Shown here in pieces: positions 8,696 to 17,706 of a DNA stretch of 64,000 bases. Numbering within the stretch: position 1 is the stretch's first letter; each line of letters starts with the position of its first letter. The notes beneath the pieces were generated by a model. It was not told the DNA's origin. It saw only the letters and a list, made by a program, of their open reading frames with translations, and ran no database searches. The DNA comes from Mariluticola halotolerans (lineage in GTDB: Bacteria > Pseudomonadota > Alphaproteobacteria > Rhizobiales > Devosiaceae): assembly GCF_021611515.1 (NCBI RefSeq), contig NZ_CP090960.1, positions 2,418,001 through 2,482,000 of the forward strand, written 5' to 3'. The position numbers and the translations under genes are program-made.

Positions 8696-9574
8696 TCAAG
8701 TCTTGGTGAACAGGCGGTTGAGGCGCAAAAATTTCATCACGCGTCGTTTCAGGCGGTGCCGCCAATAGCGATAGAAAAGTTCATTGGTCATCACATGGCG
8801 ATAGACCCGGGCAAAGGCCACATTGGAGACAAGGTTCCAGGGCCGGTTTCGGCCGGTGTAATGCACCATTTTTGGGTTGAGCGCCTGATGGGGTGCGCGC
8901 GGATCAATCAGGTTCCACAATTGGTCGAGATGGCACCAGTTGTTCTTGAAGGTCAGGTTGAGAAAGTCCTGGTCATAATAGATGCGGTCCATGGTGCCAT
9001 CGGCGACCTTGGCCGCCAGATGGTCGAGCACTTTGGCGTCGCGCCATTTTTTCGTGTCGATAACCAGCATGCCGGAATTGAAATAGGGGTCGGCGGGATC
9101 AAACAGATCCATATTATGGCGCATGTCGGTCTGCCGGGTGATGAAATCGGCATGCGGTTCCTCGACCGCCCCGATGGGAAAACCCTGCAGATCGATTTCG
9201 GCCAGTTCCTCAATCGGCGCGCGCACATAGGTGTCGCAATCAAAATAGATAATGCGTTTGACGTCTTTGGGGATCAGCACATCGACCAGCAACCGGGCAT
9301 ACATCATCTGGTTGAGGCGTTTGTCCGAGGGCAGGTTGGCGCAGCGTTCCTGAAAATCGCGATTGGTGGCCAGATCGTAAAAGACCAGTTTGGCGCCGAA
9401 TTCTGTGGTGATTTTTTCAAGGTCAGCCCGGTGTTCACCGGTCAGGCCGAGTTCGCACAGGTGAAACACCAGATCACCGCGGCGATGGGTCGACAGGCAA
9501 ATGCCGCGCATGGCGGCATAGGCGGGGGCCCAGAAATTATCGTCAAAGGCGAAAAGGATATGAATGGCAGTCAT
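8696..9574 (-). CDS. Glycosyltransferase family 8 protein (copy 2)
   Basis: A 292-residue GT8-family retaining glycosyltransferase, probably adding a hexose to a cell-surface glycan. The N-terminal nucleotide-sugar fold begins MTAIHILFAFDDNFWAPAYA. The metal-binding D-x-D is in YFDCDTYVRAPIEELAE, the acceptor-side FNSGMLVIDTKKW and DQDFLN follow, and the C-terminal His is in VHYTGRNRPWN. The end is strongly basic (RHRLKRRVMKFLRLNR), suggesting membrane association. Its ATG overlaps the stop of the upstream paralogue (ATGA), so the two are translationally coupled. Donor and acceptor are unknown. Confidence 0.85.
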   Translation of the reverse strand: MTAIHILFAFDDNFWAPAYAAMRGICLSTHRRGDLVFHLCELGLTGEHRADLEKITTEFGAKLVFYDLATNRDFQERCANLPSDKRLNQMMYARLLVDVLIPKDVKRIIYFDCDTYVRAPIEELAEIDLQGFPIGAVEEPHADFITRQTDMRHNMDLFDPADPYFNSGMLVIDTKKWRDAKVLDHLAAKVADGTMDRIYYDQDFLNLTFKNNWCHLDQLWNLIDPRAPHQALNPKMVHYTGRNRPWNLVSNVAFARVYRHVMTNELFYRYWRHRLKRRVMKFLRLNRLFTKT

Positions 9575-10464
9575 TTACCCGGTTTCCGACCGATGAGTTT
9601 GAGCAGGCGGCGTTTGATGCGGTGGCGCATATAGCGATAGAAAATCTCATTGGTCATCACGTGGCGATAAACGCGGGTGAAGGCGACGCCGGAGACCAGA
9701 TTCCACGGTTTGCGCTTGTCGGTATAATGCAGGATTTTCGGGTTCAGCGCCTGATGGGCGGGGCGGGCATCTATGGTGTTCCAAAGCTGGTCGAGTTTGA
9801 GCCAGTTGTTCTTGAAGATCAGGTTCAACAGATCCTGATCATAATAGATCCTGTCCATGGTGCCGTCGGCAATGGCGGCCTCGAGATGGCCCAAAATATC
9901 CTCGGCGCGCCATTTCTCCATGTCGATCAGAATGACGCCGGCATTGAAATAGGGATCGGCTGTGTCGAACAGGCCAGAGAAATTCTGGATATCACGCCCC
10001 CCGGTAATGAAGGCGGCCAGATATTCCTGCACGGCGGCAATGGGAAAGCCCTGCATGTCCATTTCCGCCAGTTCCTCAATGGGCGCGCGGACATAGATAT
10101 CGCAATCGAGATAAACGAGCCGCTTGATGTCCTTGGGCAATATCTGGGCGAACAGCAGCCGGGCATAAACGATATTGGAGAGGCGCTTGTTATAGCGGGC
10201 CCGGCTCGCCACATCGGCAAACAGCGGCATTTCATCGATATTGTAATGTTTCAGCGTTGCGCCGAACTCTTCGATGATCTTGTCCAGATCAGCCAGATGT
10301 TCCGCCGTCAGGGTGCGATGGCAGAGGTGAAACACCAGATCACGGCGTCGATGGGTGGCAAGGCACACCCCGCGCATGGTCGCATAGGCGGGGGCCCAGA
10401 AATTATCGTCAAAGGTCAGCGCGATATGAAGCGGGGCGTTCGTCACGGGCGGGTCCGGTTGCAC
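9571..10464 (-). CDS. Glycosyltransferase family 8 protein (copy 1)
   Basis: A 297-residue GT8 paralogue of the downstream gene; the two share most conserved blocks over their whole length, so a tandem duplication is likely. Visible are the fold start LHIALTFDDNFWAPAYATM, the D-x-D in YLDCDIYVRAPIEELAEMD, FNAGVILIDMEKW, YDQDLLNLIFKNNW, HYTDKRKPWN and a basic tail. GTG 10464 gives the longest reading; an internal GTG at 10446 would still keep the fold, and neither has a good ribosome binding site. It lies 97 nt downstream of phhB in the same direction. Confidence 0.85.
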   Translation of the reverse strand: MQPDPPVTNAPLHIALTFDDNFWAPAYATMRGVCLATHRRRDLVFHLCHRTLTAEHLADLDKIIEEFGATLKHYNIDEMPLFADVASRARYNKRLSNIVYARLLFAQILPKDIKRLVYLDCDIYVRAPIEELAEMDMQGFPIAAVQEYLAAFITGGRDIQNFSGLFDTADPYFNAGVILIDMEKWRAEDILGHLEAAIADGTMDRIYYDQDLLNLIFKNNWLKLDQLWNTIDARPAHQALNPKILHYTDKRKPWNLVSGVAFTRVYRHVMTNEIFYRYMRHRIKRRLLKLIGRKPGK

Positions 10465-10561
10465 AAGGGGTGAGGTGATTTAGCACATGGGCCTTACGGG
10501 GCAAGCCGTGACGGCGATTTTGCCGGGATATCGGCGGATTGCGCAGCTGAGCCAGATCCGC

Positions 10562-10846
10562 TCAAAGCGCGTTAATGGCCCGGGCGAGGGCAAGGTCTTT
10601 CTCGCTCAGGCCACCGGCATCATGGGTGGTGAGGCGAATGGTGACCCGGTTATAGGTATTGGACCATTCAGGATGGTGGTCCGCCTTTTCCGCCAGCAGG
10701 GCGACCTTTGTCATGAAGCCGAAGGCGGCGGTGAAATTCTGAAAAGTGAAATTGCGGGTGATGGCATCGCCCGCAATGTCATATTGCCAGTTGCCAAGGG
10801 TCTCGAGCGCCGCTTTGCGGGCGGTTTCTGTCAGTTTTTCGGCCAT
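10562..10846 (-). CDS. phhB: Pterin-4a-carbinolamine dehydratase
   Basis: A 94-residue PCD/DCoH family enzyme that dehydrates 4a-hydroxytetrahydropterin in pterin recycling. The active-site signature KADHHPEWSNTYNRVTIRL carries the catalytic histidines, and the C-terminal HDAGGLSEKDLALARAI is typical. The start has GGGAGG 6 nt upstream. No phenylalanine hydroxylase gene is seen in the window, so its role may be general pterin or moco-related recycling, as in many alphaproteobacteria. It lies 25 nt after the aldo/keto reductase gene, in the same orientation. Confidence 0.93.
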   Translation of the reverse strand: MAEKLTETARKAALETLGNWQYDIAGDAITRNFTFQNFTAAFGFMTKVALLAEKADHHPEWSNTYNRVTIRLTTHDAGGLSEKDLALARAINAL

Positions 10847-10871
10847 TTATGCCTCCCTTGGCAATATGGGG

Positions 10872-11672
10872 TCAGTCCCAGTCGGGCGCGTGGGCGGGGT
10901 CAACGATCCGCTCATTGCGGTCCAGCGCATCAATCTCGCTGATGTCGTCCGGGGTCAGGGTGAGTTTGGTCGCCGCGAAATTGGACCGGATGCGGTCGGG
11001 ATGGCCGGATTTCGGAATGACGATATAGCCCTTTTGCATCAACCAGGCCAAAGCCACCTGACTGGCTTCCGCATTGTGGCGGGCGGCAATTTTGCCGATC
11101 ACCGGATCATCAACCAGCCGGGCACCGGCAAGGGGCAGATAGGCTGTGACGGGCAGGCCGATGCTTTTGCAAAAATCCGCCAGTTTGCGGTTTTGCATAT
11201 AGGCGTGCAGTTCGATCTGGTTGGTGGCCAGTGCGCCCTTGCCGAGAATTGTTTCGGCCTGTTTGAGCAGGTCGATGGTGAAATTGGAGACACCGATGAG
11301 CCGGGTCATGCCCTTGTCGCGGGCCTTGGCCAGATCGGTGAGATAGGGTTCTGGCGAGGTCTTGCCATTGCCGGCCGGCCAGTGAATGAGCGTCATGTCG
11401 ACCTGATCGAGTTTCAGTTTCTCAAGACTGGTTTCAAGGCTTGGCAGGAAGGCGCCAAAATTCTCGGGGAACACCTTGGTGGTGACAAAGATGTCGGCAC
11501 GGGCGACGGGGCTGTTGGCTATCCCGGTGCCCACTTCCGCCTCGTTGCCATAAACCTGGGCGGTATCGATATGCCGGTAGCCGGTCTCCAGCGCGGTCTC
11601 GACCGCTGTGATACAGTCATTGCCGGTCAGTTTCCAGGTGCCGAAACCGATTTGAGGTATGGCGTGGTTCAT
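10872..11672 (-). CDS. Aldo/keto reductase (2,5-diketo-gluconate-reductase-like)
   Basis: A 266-residue cytosolic NADPH-dependent aldo/keto reductase of the AKR5 type. The catalytic tetrad is visible: Asp and Tyr in HIDTAQVYGNE, Lys in VTTKVFPE and His in TLIHWP. The NADP-binding IPKSGHPDRIRSN and the N-terminal IGFGTWKL fit the family. ATG 11672 is favoured by GGGAGAAG upstream. Closest named relatives are DkgA/DkgB, but substrate assignment within AKRs is unreliable. A LacI-type regulator lies just upstream in the same direction and could control it. Confidence 0.87.
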   Translation of the reverse strand: MNHAIPQIGFGTWKLTGNDCITAVETALETGYRHIDTAQVYGNEAEVGTGIANSPVARADIFVTTKVFPENFGAFLPSLETSLEKLKLDQVDMTLIHWPAGNGKTSPEPYLTDLAKARDKGMTRLIGVSNFTIDLLKQAETILGKGALATNQIELHAYMQNRKLADFCKSIGLPVTAYLPLAGARLVDDPVIGKIAARHNAEASQVALAWLMQKGYIVIPKSGHPDRIRSNFAATKLTLTPDDISEIDALDRNERIVDPAHAPDWD

Positions 11673-11721
11673 TGCATCTTCTCCCATTGTCCCCCGATAA
11701 AGGGGTCTATTTTGGCTTCAA

Positions 11722-11736
11722 AAGCGGCTTGCCGCT
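11722..11736 (-). terminator. Probable terminator of the LacI-family gene
   Basis: The compact perfect inverted repeat AGCGGC/GCCGCT reads into TTTTG on the minus strand just after the regulator's stop codon. The loop is very short, so termination strength is uncertain. Confidence 0.5.
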
Positions 11737-11741
11737 GCAGG

Positions 11742-12767
11742 TTAGCGGGCCGGGCCCGTGCTCTGGCGGGTGATCAGCGCCGGGTCGATCAGGGTCACCT
11801 CGGGCGCGGGCGGATGATCGCTTGTATTGATCAGGTGCATCAGGCGATCAACGGCCTGTCGGGAAATCTGTTCCGCAGCATAATCGATGGTTGAGAGCGG
11901 TATGGCAGCATATTCGCCATATTCGGTATTGTCGAAGCCGATAATGGCCAGATCGCCGGGCACGTCAATCCCGTGTTCGTGACACCAGCGCAGCGCGCCA
12001 ATGGCGAGAGAATCGGTGGCGGCAAAAAGGGCGGTGGGCGGATCGGCGCGATTGGTGGCCAGCACCTGTTTTGTGGCCGCGTAACCCAGGGAGGCGGCAT
12101 GGCCTTCAGGTTCCACCACGAGGGCCGGATCGAAATCGATGCCCGCCTCGGCCAGTGCCCGTTGATAGCCCTCGCGCTTTTCGGCATTGCCGAAATGGCT
12201 GGCGCTATCAAGAAGGGCAATGCGTTTATGGCCGAGTTCGATCAGGTGGCGTGTGGCCTTGAAGGCGCCGCTGCGGTCATCGACACTGACCGCGTCCAGC
12301 CCGGAATCGGGATCGCCGACCAGAAGCACAACCGGGTAACGGGCCCGGCTGAGGCGACGGATATGGTCGAGTTCATTATGGGCGGCCGGGTAGATGAGCA
12401 TGCCGTCGACCTGGCGCGAGCGGAACATTTCAACGACCCGGATTTCCTCTTCAAGCCGGTTGTTCGAGGTGGCGAACAGCGTGCTGTAGCCGTGGGCCGC
12501 CAATGCGCTTTCAAGCGCCTGGGCGGTCTGGGTGATAATGGTATTTGTCATGTCGGTGAGCACCAGACCGACCGTTCTGGTCTTGCGGCTCACAAGGGAT
12601 TTGGCAATCTGGTTTGGCAGGTAATTCAGTTCATTGGCCGCCGCGCGGATCAGGTCGCGGGTCTGTTTGGGAATGCGGGGGCTGTCGCGCAGGGCCAAAG
12701 ACACGGTATTGGTTGAAAATCCGGTCTTTTCGGCGATGTCCCGCAAGCGAATTGTGGACTGGCCCAT
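11742..12767 (-). CDS. LacI-family transcriptional regulator
   Basis: A 341-residue LacI/GalR-type repressor. The N-terminal helix-turn-helix RLRDIAEKTGFSTNTVSLALRD and hinge YLPNQIAKSLVSRKTRTVGLVL are followed by a periplasmic-binding-protein-like effector domain. That domain contains DGMLIYPAAH, SVDDRSGAFKATRHLIELGHKRIALL, FAATDSLAIGALR and IIGFDNTEYGEYA. The ligand is probably a sugar, unidentified. It is divergent from the GGDEF-EAL gene and followed by the aldo/keto reductase gene, a plausible target. A TTACGTAA palindrome with a central CG lies 37 nt upstream of its start. Confidence 0.92.
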   Translation of the reverse strand: MGQSTIRLRDIAEKTGFSTNTVSLALRDSPRIPKQTRDLIRAAANELNYLPNQIAKSLVSRKTRTVGLVLTDMTNTIITQTAQALESALAAHGYSTLFATSNNRLEEEIRVVEMFRSRQVDGMLIYPAAHNELDHIRRLSRARYPVVLLVGDPDSGLDAVSVDDRSGAFKATRHLIELGHKRIALLDSASHFGNAEKREGYQRALAEAGIDFDPALVVEPEGHAASLGYAATKQVLATNRADPPTALFAATDSLAIGALRWCHEHGIDVPGDLAIIGFDNTEYGEYAAIPLSTIDYAAEQISRQAVDRLMHLINTSDHPPAPEVTLIDPALITRQSTGPAR

Positions 12768-12803
12768 TGCATTGTCCTGACTGAAACCTGCCTGAAAAAG
12801 GCT

Positions 12804-12811
12804 TTACGTAA
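12804..12811. promoter_or_regulatory. Possible LacI-type operator half of an autoregulatory site
   Basis: The 8-bp palindrome TTACGTAA with a central CpG, typical of LacI-family operators, lies in the 265-nt divergent region between the regulator and the GGDEF-EAL gene. It is short enough to occur by chance. The remainder of the region is AT-richer toward 12890-12990 and probably holds promoters that I could not delimit. Confidence 0.25.
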
Positions 12812-13032
12812 TTCTTGCCGCAGGCACCAGTGCTAATCAAGACCCGGCAGCATCATGACATTTTGGTCGGGGACGGTTCGAAATGATACGAAAAAGCCGT
12901 GGTTCAATGCATATGGGCATATTTTCTTAACCAAACATCGTTTTTCCCGGTGCCCCAATGCGCCGCAAATCGTTCGACAAAAGGTTCTTAACACCTGCCC
13001 GCGCACATTGGGGGGGCTAGCGTGGTGAGAAA

Positions 13033-15330
13033 ATGTTTTATTCGGTCAAAAGAAAACTGCCGGCTGCAGATTATGTTTCCATAGTCGCATCGCTTTTTTC
13101 AGAAAAACTGTCGTTAATTGTCGGTGCAGCCGTGTCTGCGGCTGCCGCCTGGGCGACCTATATGCACACGGGCGCACCGATTCTGGCGGTTATTGCCTCG
13201 CTGTTTCTTCTGGGGGGCGCGGCCCGGCACATCCTTATCCTCTGGTTCGAGAAAGCCGACCTGCAGCCCGATGATGTTGTGGGGGCCGGGTTCTGGGAAG
13301 GGTGCATGACGATCGCGACCGTGGGCACGGCGCTGATCTATGGGGCGTGGTGCTATATCAGCCTTGTGTTCATCACCGATCCGTTTGCGCAATTGTCGAG
13401 CATCATGGTGTCGATCGCGGTTCTGATCGGGCTGGTGACGCGGACTTTTGCGATTGACCGCATTGTCTCGCTTTCCTCCATCGCCATTGCCCTGCCGCTG
13501 GCCGCCGGCCTGCTGACGATGAACAATGTCTATTACGCTGTGATGGGGGTGCTGCTCTTGCCCTATCTGTTCAGCATTCGCAGCCTTGCGGGCAATATCC
13601 GCAACCTGCTGCTGACGGCGGTGCATGGCCGGCAGGATGCCTCGCGGCTGGCCGCCGAGCTGGATACGGCGCTGACCACCATGCCGCACGGGCTTTGCAT
13701 GCTCGATGAAAATGGTTGTGTGGCGGTGATCAACAAGCAGACACGGTTCAGCTTTCTGGGTGAGGCGCCGGAACAGTTTATCGGCCGGCCCTTTACCGAG
13801 GTCATTGCCGGGGCACGGGATGCGGGCACAGTAACCGCAGCAACGGCGGAATACATTATTTCGGAAATCGCGGCGGGCGGCCATTCCAAGCTGGTTGTCG
13901 GGCTGGTGGGTGGCCAGCAATGCGAGATCACTATCAATACACGGCTTGGGCGCACCGTCTTGATGATGGAAGACATTACCGAGCGGGTCACCGCGGCGGA
14001 GCGCATCAATTACATGGCCCGCTATGACGGGCTGACGCAATTGTCCAACCGGTCGTTTTTCAGCGAGCAGGCCGAGGCGCGGCTGAAGGAACAGCATGCG
14101 GTGGACAGCGCAGAAACCGTGATGATGATGATCGTCGATATCGACGATTTCAAACATGTGAATGATACATTCGGGCATCCTGTGGGGGATGCGCTTTTGA
14201 TTGAGGTGGCGGGCCGTCTGGCGACCATTTTTGGCGATGATGCGATGATCTCGCGCTTTGGCGGCGACGAATTCATGGTGTTCCGCGCCGGCGGGGCCAG
14301 TGAAGCGCTGGCGCGCGCCGATGCGGAAGCGGTGCTGGCGGCACTGCATGTGCCCGCGCGTGTGCGCGATGAAAACCTGATCATCAATGCCAGTGTCGGC
14401 GTCGCGCTGGCCCAGGGCGCGCATGTGGAACTGGATTCGCTTTTGACCCAGGCCGATCTGGCGCTTTACAAGGCCAAGGGCAATGGCAAGGCGCAATACC
14501 GCCTGTTCCATGAGCAGATGGATGTTGAGTACCGTCAGCGCCAGCGCATGAAGGCCGACTTGCGCAATGCGCTGGGCAATGACGAGCTTTATTTGCTGTT
14601 CCAGCCGATTGTCGACATGGAGACCCGCAAGGTGCGGGGCTGCGAGGCGCTGGTGCGCTGGCGGCATAATGAACTGGGGCTGATCCCGCCCATGCAGTTC
14701 ATCCCGATTGCCGAGGAAATCGGCGTCATGTCGGAAATTACCGCCTGGGTGCTGGAAAACGCGGCGCTGGAATGCATGAACTGGCCTGAGGATGTCACGA
14801 TCTCGGTCAACCTGTCGGCGACCGATTTCCGCGATGCCGATGTTGAGGGCATGATCGACAATGCCTTGAAGATTTCCGGTCTGCCACCCGAACGCCTGAC
14901 GGTCGAGATCACCGAGACGACGATCATTGAAGAGCTTGACGGGGCGGTCAAGGCGCTGACGGCGGTGCGCCGGAAGGGTGTCGATGTGGCGCTGGATGAT
15001 TTCGGCACCGGCTATTCCTCGCTGAGCTATCTGCACACATTGCCCTTCACCAAGCTGAAGATCGACCGCTCGTTTGTGGTGGATGTGACGACAAGCGAGC
15101 GCTCGCAGCGCTTGCTGTCCAATATCGCCCGGCTGAGCAAGGATCTGGATCTGACGGTGACGGTTGAGGGCATTGAGACGGAAGAACAGCTGCAAGTGAT
15201 TGCCCGGACCGCGCGGGTCGATTTCGCGCAAGGGTATCTTTTTGGTGCGCCCCTGCCCCGAAGGGATGTTGCCGAACTGATCGAACGGGTGTCGCCGCCG
15301 ACCAGGCCGCTTTTGCAAAAGAAGGCTTAA
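13033..15330 (+). CDS. Membrane-anchored GGDEF-EAL protein (c-di-GMP turnover)
   Basis: A 765-residue bifunctional-looking c-di-GMP enzyme. The first ~185 residues contain five or six membrane helices in the inner membrane. A PAS-like region follows (about 205-325, beginning LDTALTTMPHGLCMLDENG), then a diguanylate cyclase domain with intact GGDEF at 410-414, and a phosphodiesterase domain with intact EAL at 538-540, DDFGTGYSSLSYL and KIDRSFV. Both active sites look competent, so either activity or both is possible. No RxxD inhibitory site precedes GGDEF. It is followed by an acyl-transferase-like signalling gene in the same direction. Confidence 0.95.
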   Translation: MFYSVKRKLPAADYVSIVASLFSEKLSLIVGAAVSAAAAWATYMHTGAPILAVIASLFLLGGAARHILILWFEKADLQPDDVVGAGFWEGCMTIATVGTALIYGAWCYISLVFITDPFAQLSSIMVSIAVLIGLVTRTFAIDRIVSLSSIAIALPLAAGLLTMNNVYYAVMGVLLLPYLFSIRSLAGNIRNLLLTAVHGRQDASRLAAELDTALTTMPHGLCMLDENGCVAVINKQTRFSFLGEAPEQFIGRPFTEVIAGARDAGTVTAATAEYIISEIAAGGHSKLVVGLVGGQQCEITINTRLGRTVLMMEDITERVTAAERINYMARYDGLTQLSNRSFFSEQAEARLKEQHAVDSAETVMMMIVDIDDFKHVNDTFGHPVGDALLIEVAGRLATIFGDDAMISRFGGDEFMVFRAGGASEALARADAEAVLAALHVPARVRDENLIINASVGVALAQGAHVELDSLLTQADLALYKAKGNGKAQYRLFHEQMDVEYRQRQRMKADLRNALGNDELYLLFQPIVDMETRKVRGCEALVRWRHNELGLIPPMQFIPIAEEIGVMSEITAWVLENAALECMNWPEDVTISVNLSATDFRDADVEGMIDNALKISGLPPERLTVEITETTIIEELDGAVKALTAVRRKGVDVALDDFGTGYSSLSYLHTLPFTKLKIDRSFVVDVTTSERSQRLLSNIARLSKDLDLTVTVEGIETEEQLQVIARTARVDFAQGYLFGAPLPRRDVAELIERVSPPTRPLLQKKA

Positions 15331-15478
15331 ATATCTGATTTATGAAGGTTTTCAGATTTGCACCTTTGCCTCTGCCAACAGGCTTAATGTTAACCAACAT
15401 TAATAAATCGTAAATTTGGTTCTTTGACTCGGATTAACGGAGCGTTAACAATCAGCACAGCTTAGTTGAGGTTGTGTT

Positions 15479-16243
15479 GTGTCTGAGAGTTCTACCCAAA
15501 CGCCCAAAGTGTCGCGGTTCGCTGGCGCGCTCATCGATATTCTGGACCGGGTGACCTATCGCCCTGTGAAACTGGAAGATCTGGAAGATCCCGTTTACCG
15601 GTTGCGGTATGAGGCGTACCGGCGCGAGGAATTCATTCCGATCAATTCGCAGCAGATTGCGGGTGACGATTACGACAATACCCCGAATGCCTATTGTTTC
15701 GGGGTTTATATCGATGAGGATCTGGTCAGCTCCATCCGGCTGCACCATGTCACCCCGTCGCAGCGCTTCTCGCCCAGCCGCACAATTTATCCCGAAATTC
15801 TCGACCCTTTGCTAGATGCGGGCAATACCTATATCGACCCCAGCCGCTTTACTGCCGATCATGATGCCAGCCTTGCCTATCCCGCGCTGCCGTTTCTGAC
15901 GACGCGGATCATTGTCATGGCGTCGGATTATTTCAATGTCGATTTCTGCCTCTCCTCGGTGCGGCCCGAACATGGGGCGTTCTACCAGCGGGTGTTCAAA
16001 TCCGAATGTGTGGGCGATATCCGCTATTATGACGGGCTGAATTTCCCCGTCTGCATGTATTCCGCCGATGTGCCGAAGGTCTTGCCGGGGATTTACAGCC
16101 GGTTTCCCTTCTACCGCTCGACCCGTGAGGAGCAAAAACAATTGTTCAGCGTGCGCGGCGAGGGGCGGTTCAAGCTGCATATCCACGCCTCGGCCCGTGC
16201 CGCCCAGCCGGTGGCGGAGACCGCCGAGCCGCAAGAGGTGTGA
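15479..16243 (+). CDS. FeeM/LuxI-like N-acyl transferase family protein
   Basis: A 254-residue protein with the GNAT-like fold of N-acyl amino acid synthase FeeM and, more remotely, LuxI acyl-homoserine-lactone synthases. Shared elements are VYRLRYEAYRREEFIP, the acidic GDDYDNTPNAY, the strand FGVYIDEDLVSSIRLHHV and IDPSRFTADHD, matching the synthase order (Arg-rich start, D-YD, R-L, SRF). Such enzymes transfer an acyl chain from acyl-ACP to an amino-acid-like acceptor. GTG 15479 has GAGG 7 nt upstream. No luxR-type gene adjoins; the partner is the upstream GGDEF-EAL gene, 148 nt away. The product is unknown. Confidence 0.65.
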   Translation: MSESSTQTPKVSRFAGALIDILDRVTYRPVKLEDLEDPVYRLRYEAYRREEFIPINSQQIAGDDYDNTPNAYCFGVYIDEDLVSSIRLHHVTPSQRFSPSRTIYPEILDPLLDAGNTYIDPSRFTADHDASLAYPALPFLTTRIIVMASDYFNVDFCLSSVRPEHGAFYQRVFKSECVGDIRYYDGLNFPVCMYSADVPKVLPGIYSRFPFYRSTREEQKQLFSVRGEGRFKLHIHASARAAQPVAETAEPQEV

Positions 16244-16416
16244 CCTCGGCCACCGGGATGCGGTCACCGCGCGATCTGGAAAAAGCCACATAAACGACCT
16301 AGGTTTAAGGGATCGGCGCTCTGGTGCCCGCCCGATATGGCGTTTGACCCATATCAAGGTCTTCAAGGCCCTTTGCGTCTACATATTCTTATGTTCACGA
16401 GCCAAGGAGCGTTGTC

Positions 16417-17250
16417 ATGATCAAGGACCTGCTGGTTTATCTCGATGGTCACAAAGAGGATGAGGTCCGGCTGGCCTATGCCGAACAATGGGCTGCGGCC
16501 CATGACGCGCATCTGACCGGGCTTTACTGCAATGTCATTCCCGAAGTCATGCTGGGAGGTGATCCGGGCATGACGGGCGCGCAGGTGGTTGTGGAAATGC
16601 AGAACCAGGCCATCGCTGCGGGCGATGGTGCCGCTGAAAAACTCAAAACCCGGTTTGGCCGGCTCGGGGTGCTCAATGAATTGCGGCGGCTGGACATTTA
16701 TTCCAGCCAGGCACGGCGGCTGGTGGCGGCGGAAGCGCGCCGGGCGGATCTTTTTATCGGCACACGCCCTTATGAACATGAGGGGGGCAATCCCGAGGTG
16801 CTGGAATCGGTCCTGTTCGAATCCGGGCGCGGCTGCCTGTTTGTGCCCCCGGTGATCAAGCCGCAGGCCGAGGTGGATACGGTTGTGGTCGCCTGGCGCA
16901 ATACGCGGGAAGCGGCGCGGGCACTGGCTGAGGCCATGCCGGTGCTCAAGAAAGCCAAAAAGGTTGTGGTGGCCATTGTCAGCGAAGACGGGGCGCCCGA
17001 GGAAGATCAGGAAATGCCGGGCGCGGGGATTTCCCGGCATCTCGACCGGCACGGGGTCAATGTTGAACTCCGCCAGATCACCGGTTGGGACAATCCGGCT
17101 GAAGCCCTCCTCAATGAAGTGGAAAAAAACGGCGCGCAATTGCTGGTCATGGGTGGCTTTGGCCATTCGCGGTTCCGGCAATGGGTGCTGGGCGGTGTGA
17201 CCCGCGATATTCTCTCAAGGGCTGAAATTCCCGTGCTGATGGCCCATTAG
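16417..17250 (+). CDS. Universal stress protein (tandem UspA domains)
   Basis: A 277-residue protein with two UspA domains. The first is degenerate. The second ends with the nucleotide-binding type loop GGFGHSRFRQWVLGGVTRDIL preceded by QLLVMGG, followed by the terminal strand IPVLMAH. Family members are cytosolic and respond to starvation or envelope stress, often binding ATP; no specific function can be given. The start has AAGGAG 8 nt upstream. A rho-independent terminator follows. Confidence 0.92.
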   Translation: MIKDLLVYLDGHKEDEVRLAYAEQWAAAHDAHLTGLYCNVIPEVMLGGDPGMTGAQVVVEMQNQAIAAGDGAAEKLKTRFGRLGVLNELRRLDIYSSQARRLVAAEARRADLFIGTRPYEHEGGNPEVLESVLFESGRGCLFVPPVIKPQAEVDTVVVAWRNTREAARALAEAMPVLKKAKKVVVAIVSEDGAPEEDQEMPGAGISRHLDRHGVNVELRQITGWDNPAEALLNEVEKNGAQLLVMGGFGHSRFRQWVLGGVTRDILSRAEIPVLMAH

Positions 17251-17266
17251 CAGCTGTTGGCCCGCT

Positions 17267-17293
17267 GGGGCGGGGCTGGTCCGCCCCTTTATT
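17267..17293 (+). terminator. Rho-independent terminator of the universal stress gene
   Basis: GGGGCGG (17267-17273) pairs with CCGCCCC (17281-17287) and is followed by TTTATT, 17 nt after the stop codon. Confidence 0.85.
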
Positions 17294-17316
17294 GATTCAC
17301 GTGAAATAGGGAAGGC

Positions 17317-17706
17317 ATGATGATGCATAATCTTCCAGACAGTTTCCGCCATATCCGGCTTGAGCTGGCCCGCGAACAGGGCCACCCGGGGGGCGATAAT
17401 GAACATGGCTATGACATTCTGGCGCCCCTTTTGGCGGACGGGCATATCGATGGGGATGTGGCGACCGCCCATCGCGACCAATGCCGCGTGCGCCGTTTCC
17501 GCCCCGGCGAAAAAGACGCCATCGGCGTTCTCGCCCGCGGCCCCGGCGGCCATTGGCGGTTTGACTATGATCCCGACCGTGACGACGACGACGAAGCCGC
17601 CTTCCGCTTCAGCGACGAACGCTTTGTCAGCGGTGAATATGTCTCCATCCGCGAGGATGACGGCGAGATGCACACGTTCAGGGTGATGCATGTGGCGGGG
17701 TTGTAG
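17317..17706 (+). CDS. Conserved hypothetical acidic protein
   Basis: A 129-residue hydrophilic, His- and Asp-rich protein (for example RFDYDPDRDDDDEAAFRF). The C-terminal FVSGEYVSIREDDGEMHTFRVMHV resembles a small beta domain. I do not recognise a named family; similar proteins appear in other alphaproteobacteria. No signal peptide or membrane segment is present. AGGGAAGG directly precedes ATG 17317, and the next two in-frame codons are also Met, so the exact start may be a codon or two later. It sits alone after the stress-protein terminator. Confidence 0.7.
   Translation: MMMHNLPDSFRHIRLELAREQGHPGGDNEHGYDILAPLLADGHIDGDVATAHRDQCRVRRFRPGEKDAIGVLARGPGGHWRFDYDPDRDDDDEAAFRFSDERFVSGEYVSIREDDGEMHTFRVMHVAGL

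Noticed and set aside
13114-15318. A 734-codon open frame on the minus strand
   Set aside because: It lies wholly antisense to the GGDEF-EAL gene, whose domains are unambiguous. The antisense product is His/Arg/Gln-rich low-complexity sequence as expected from the complement of a GC-rich gene.
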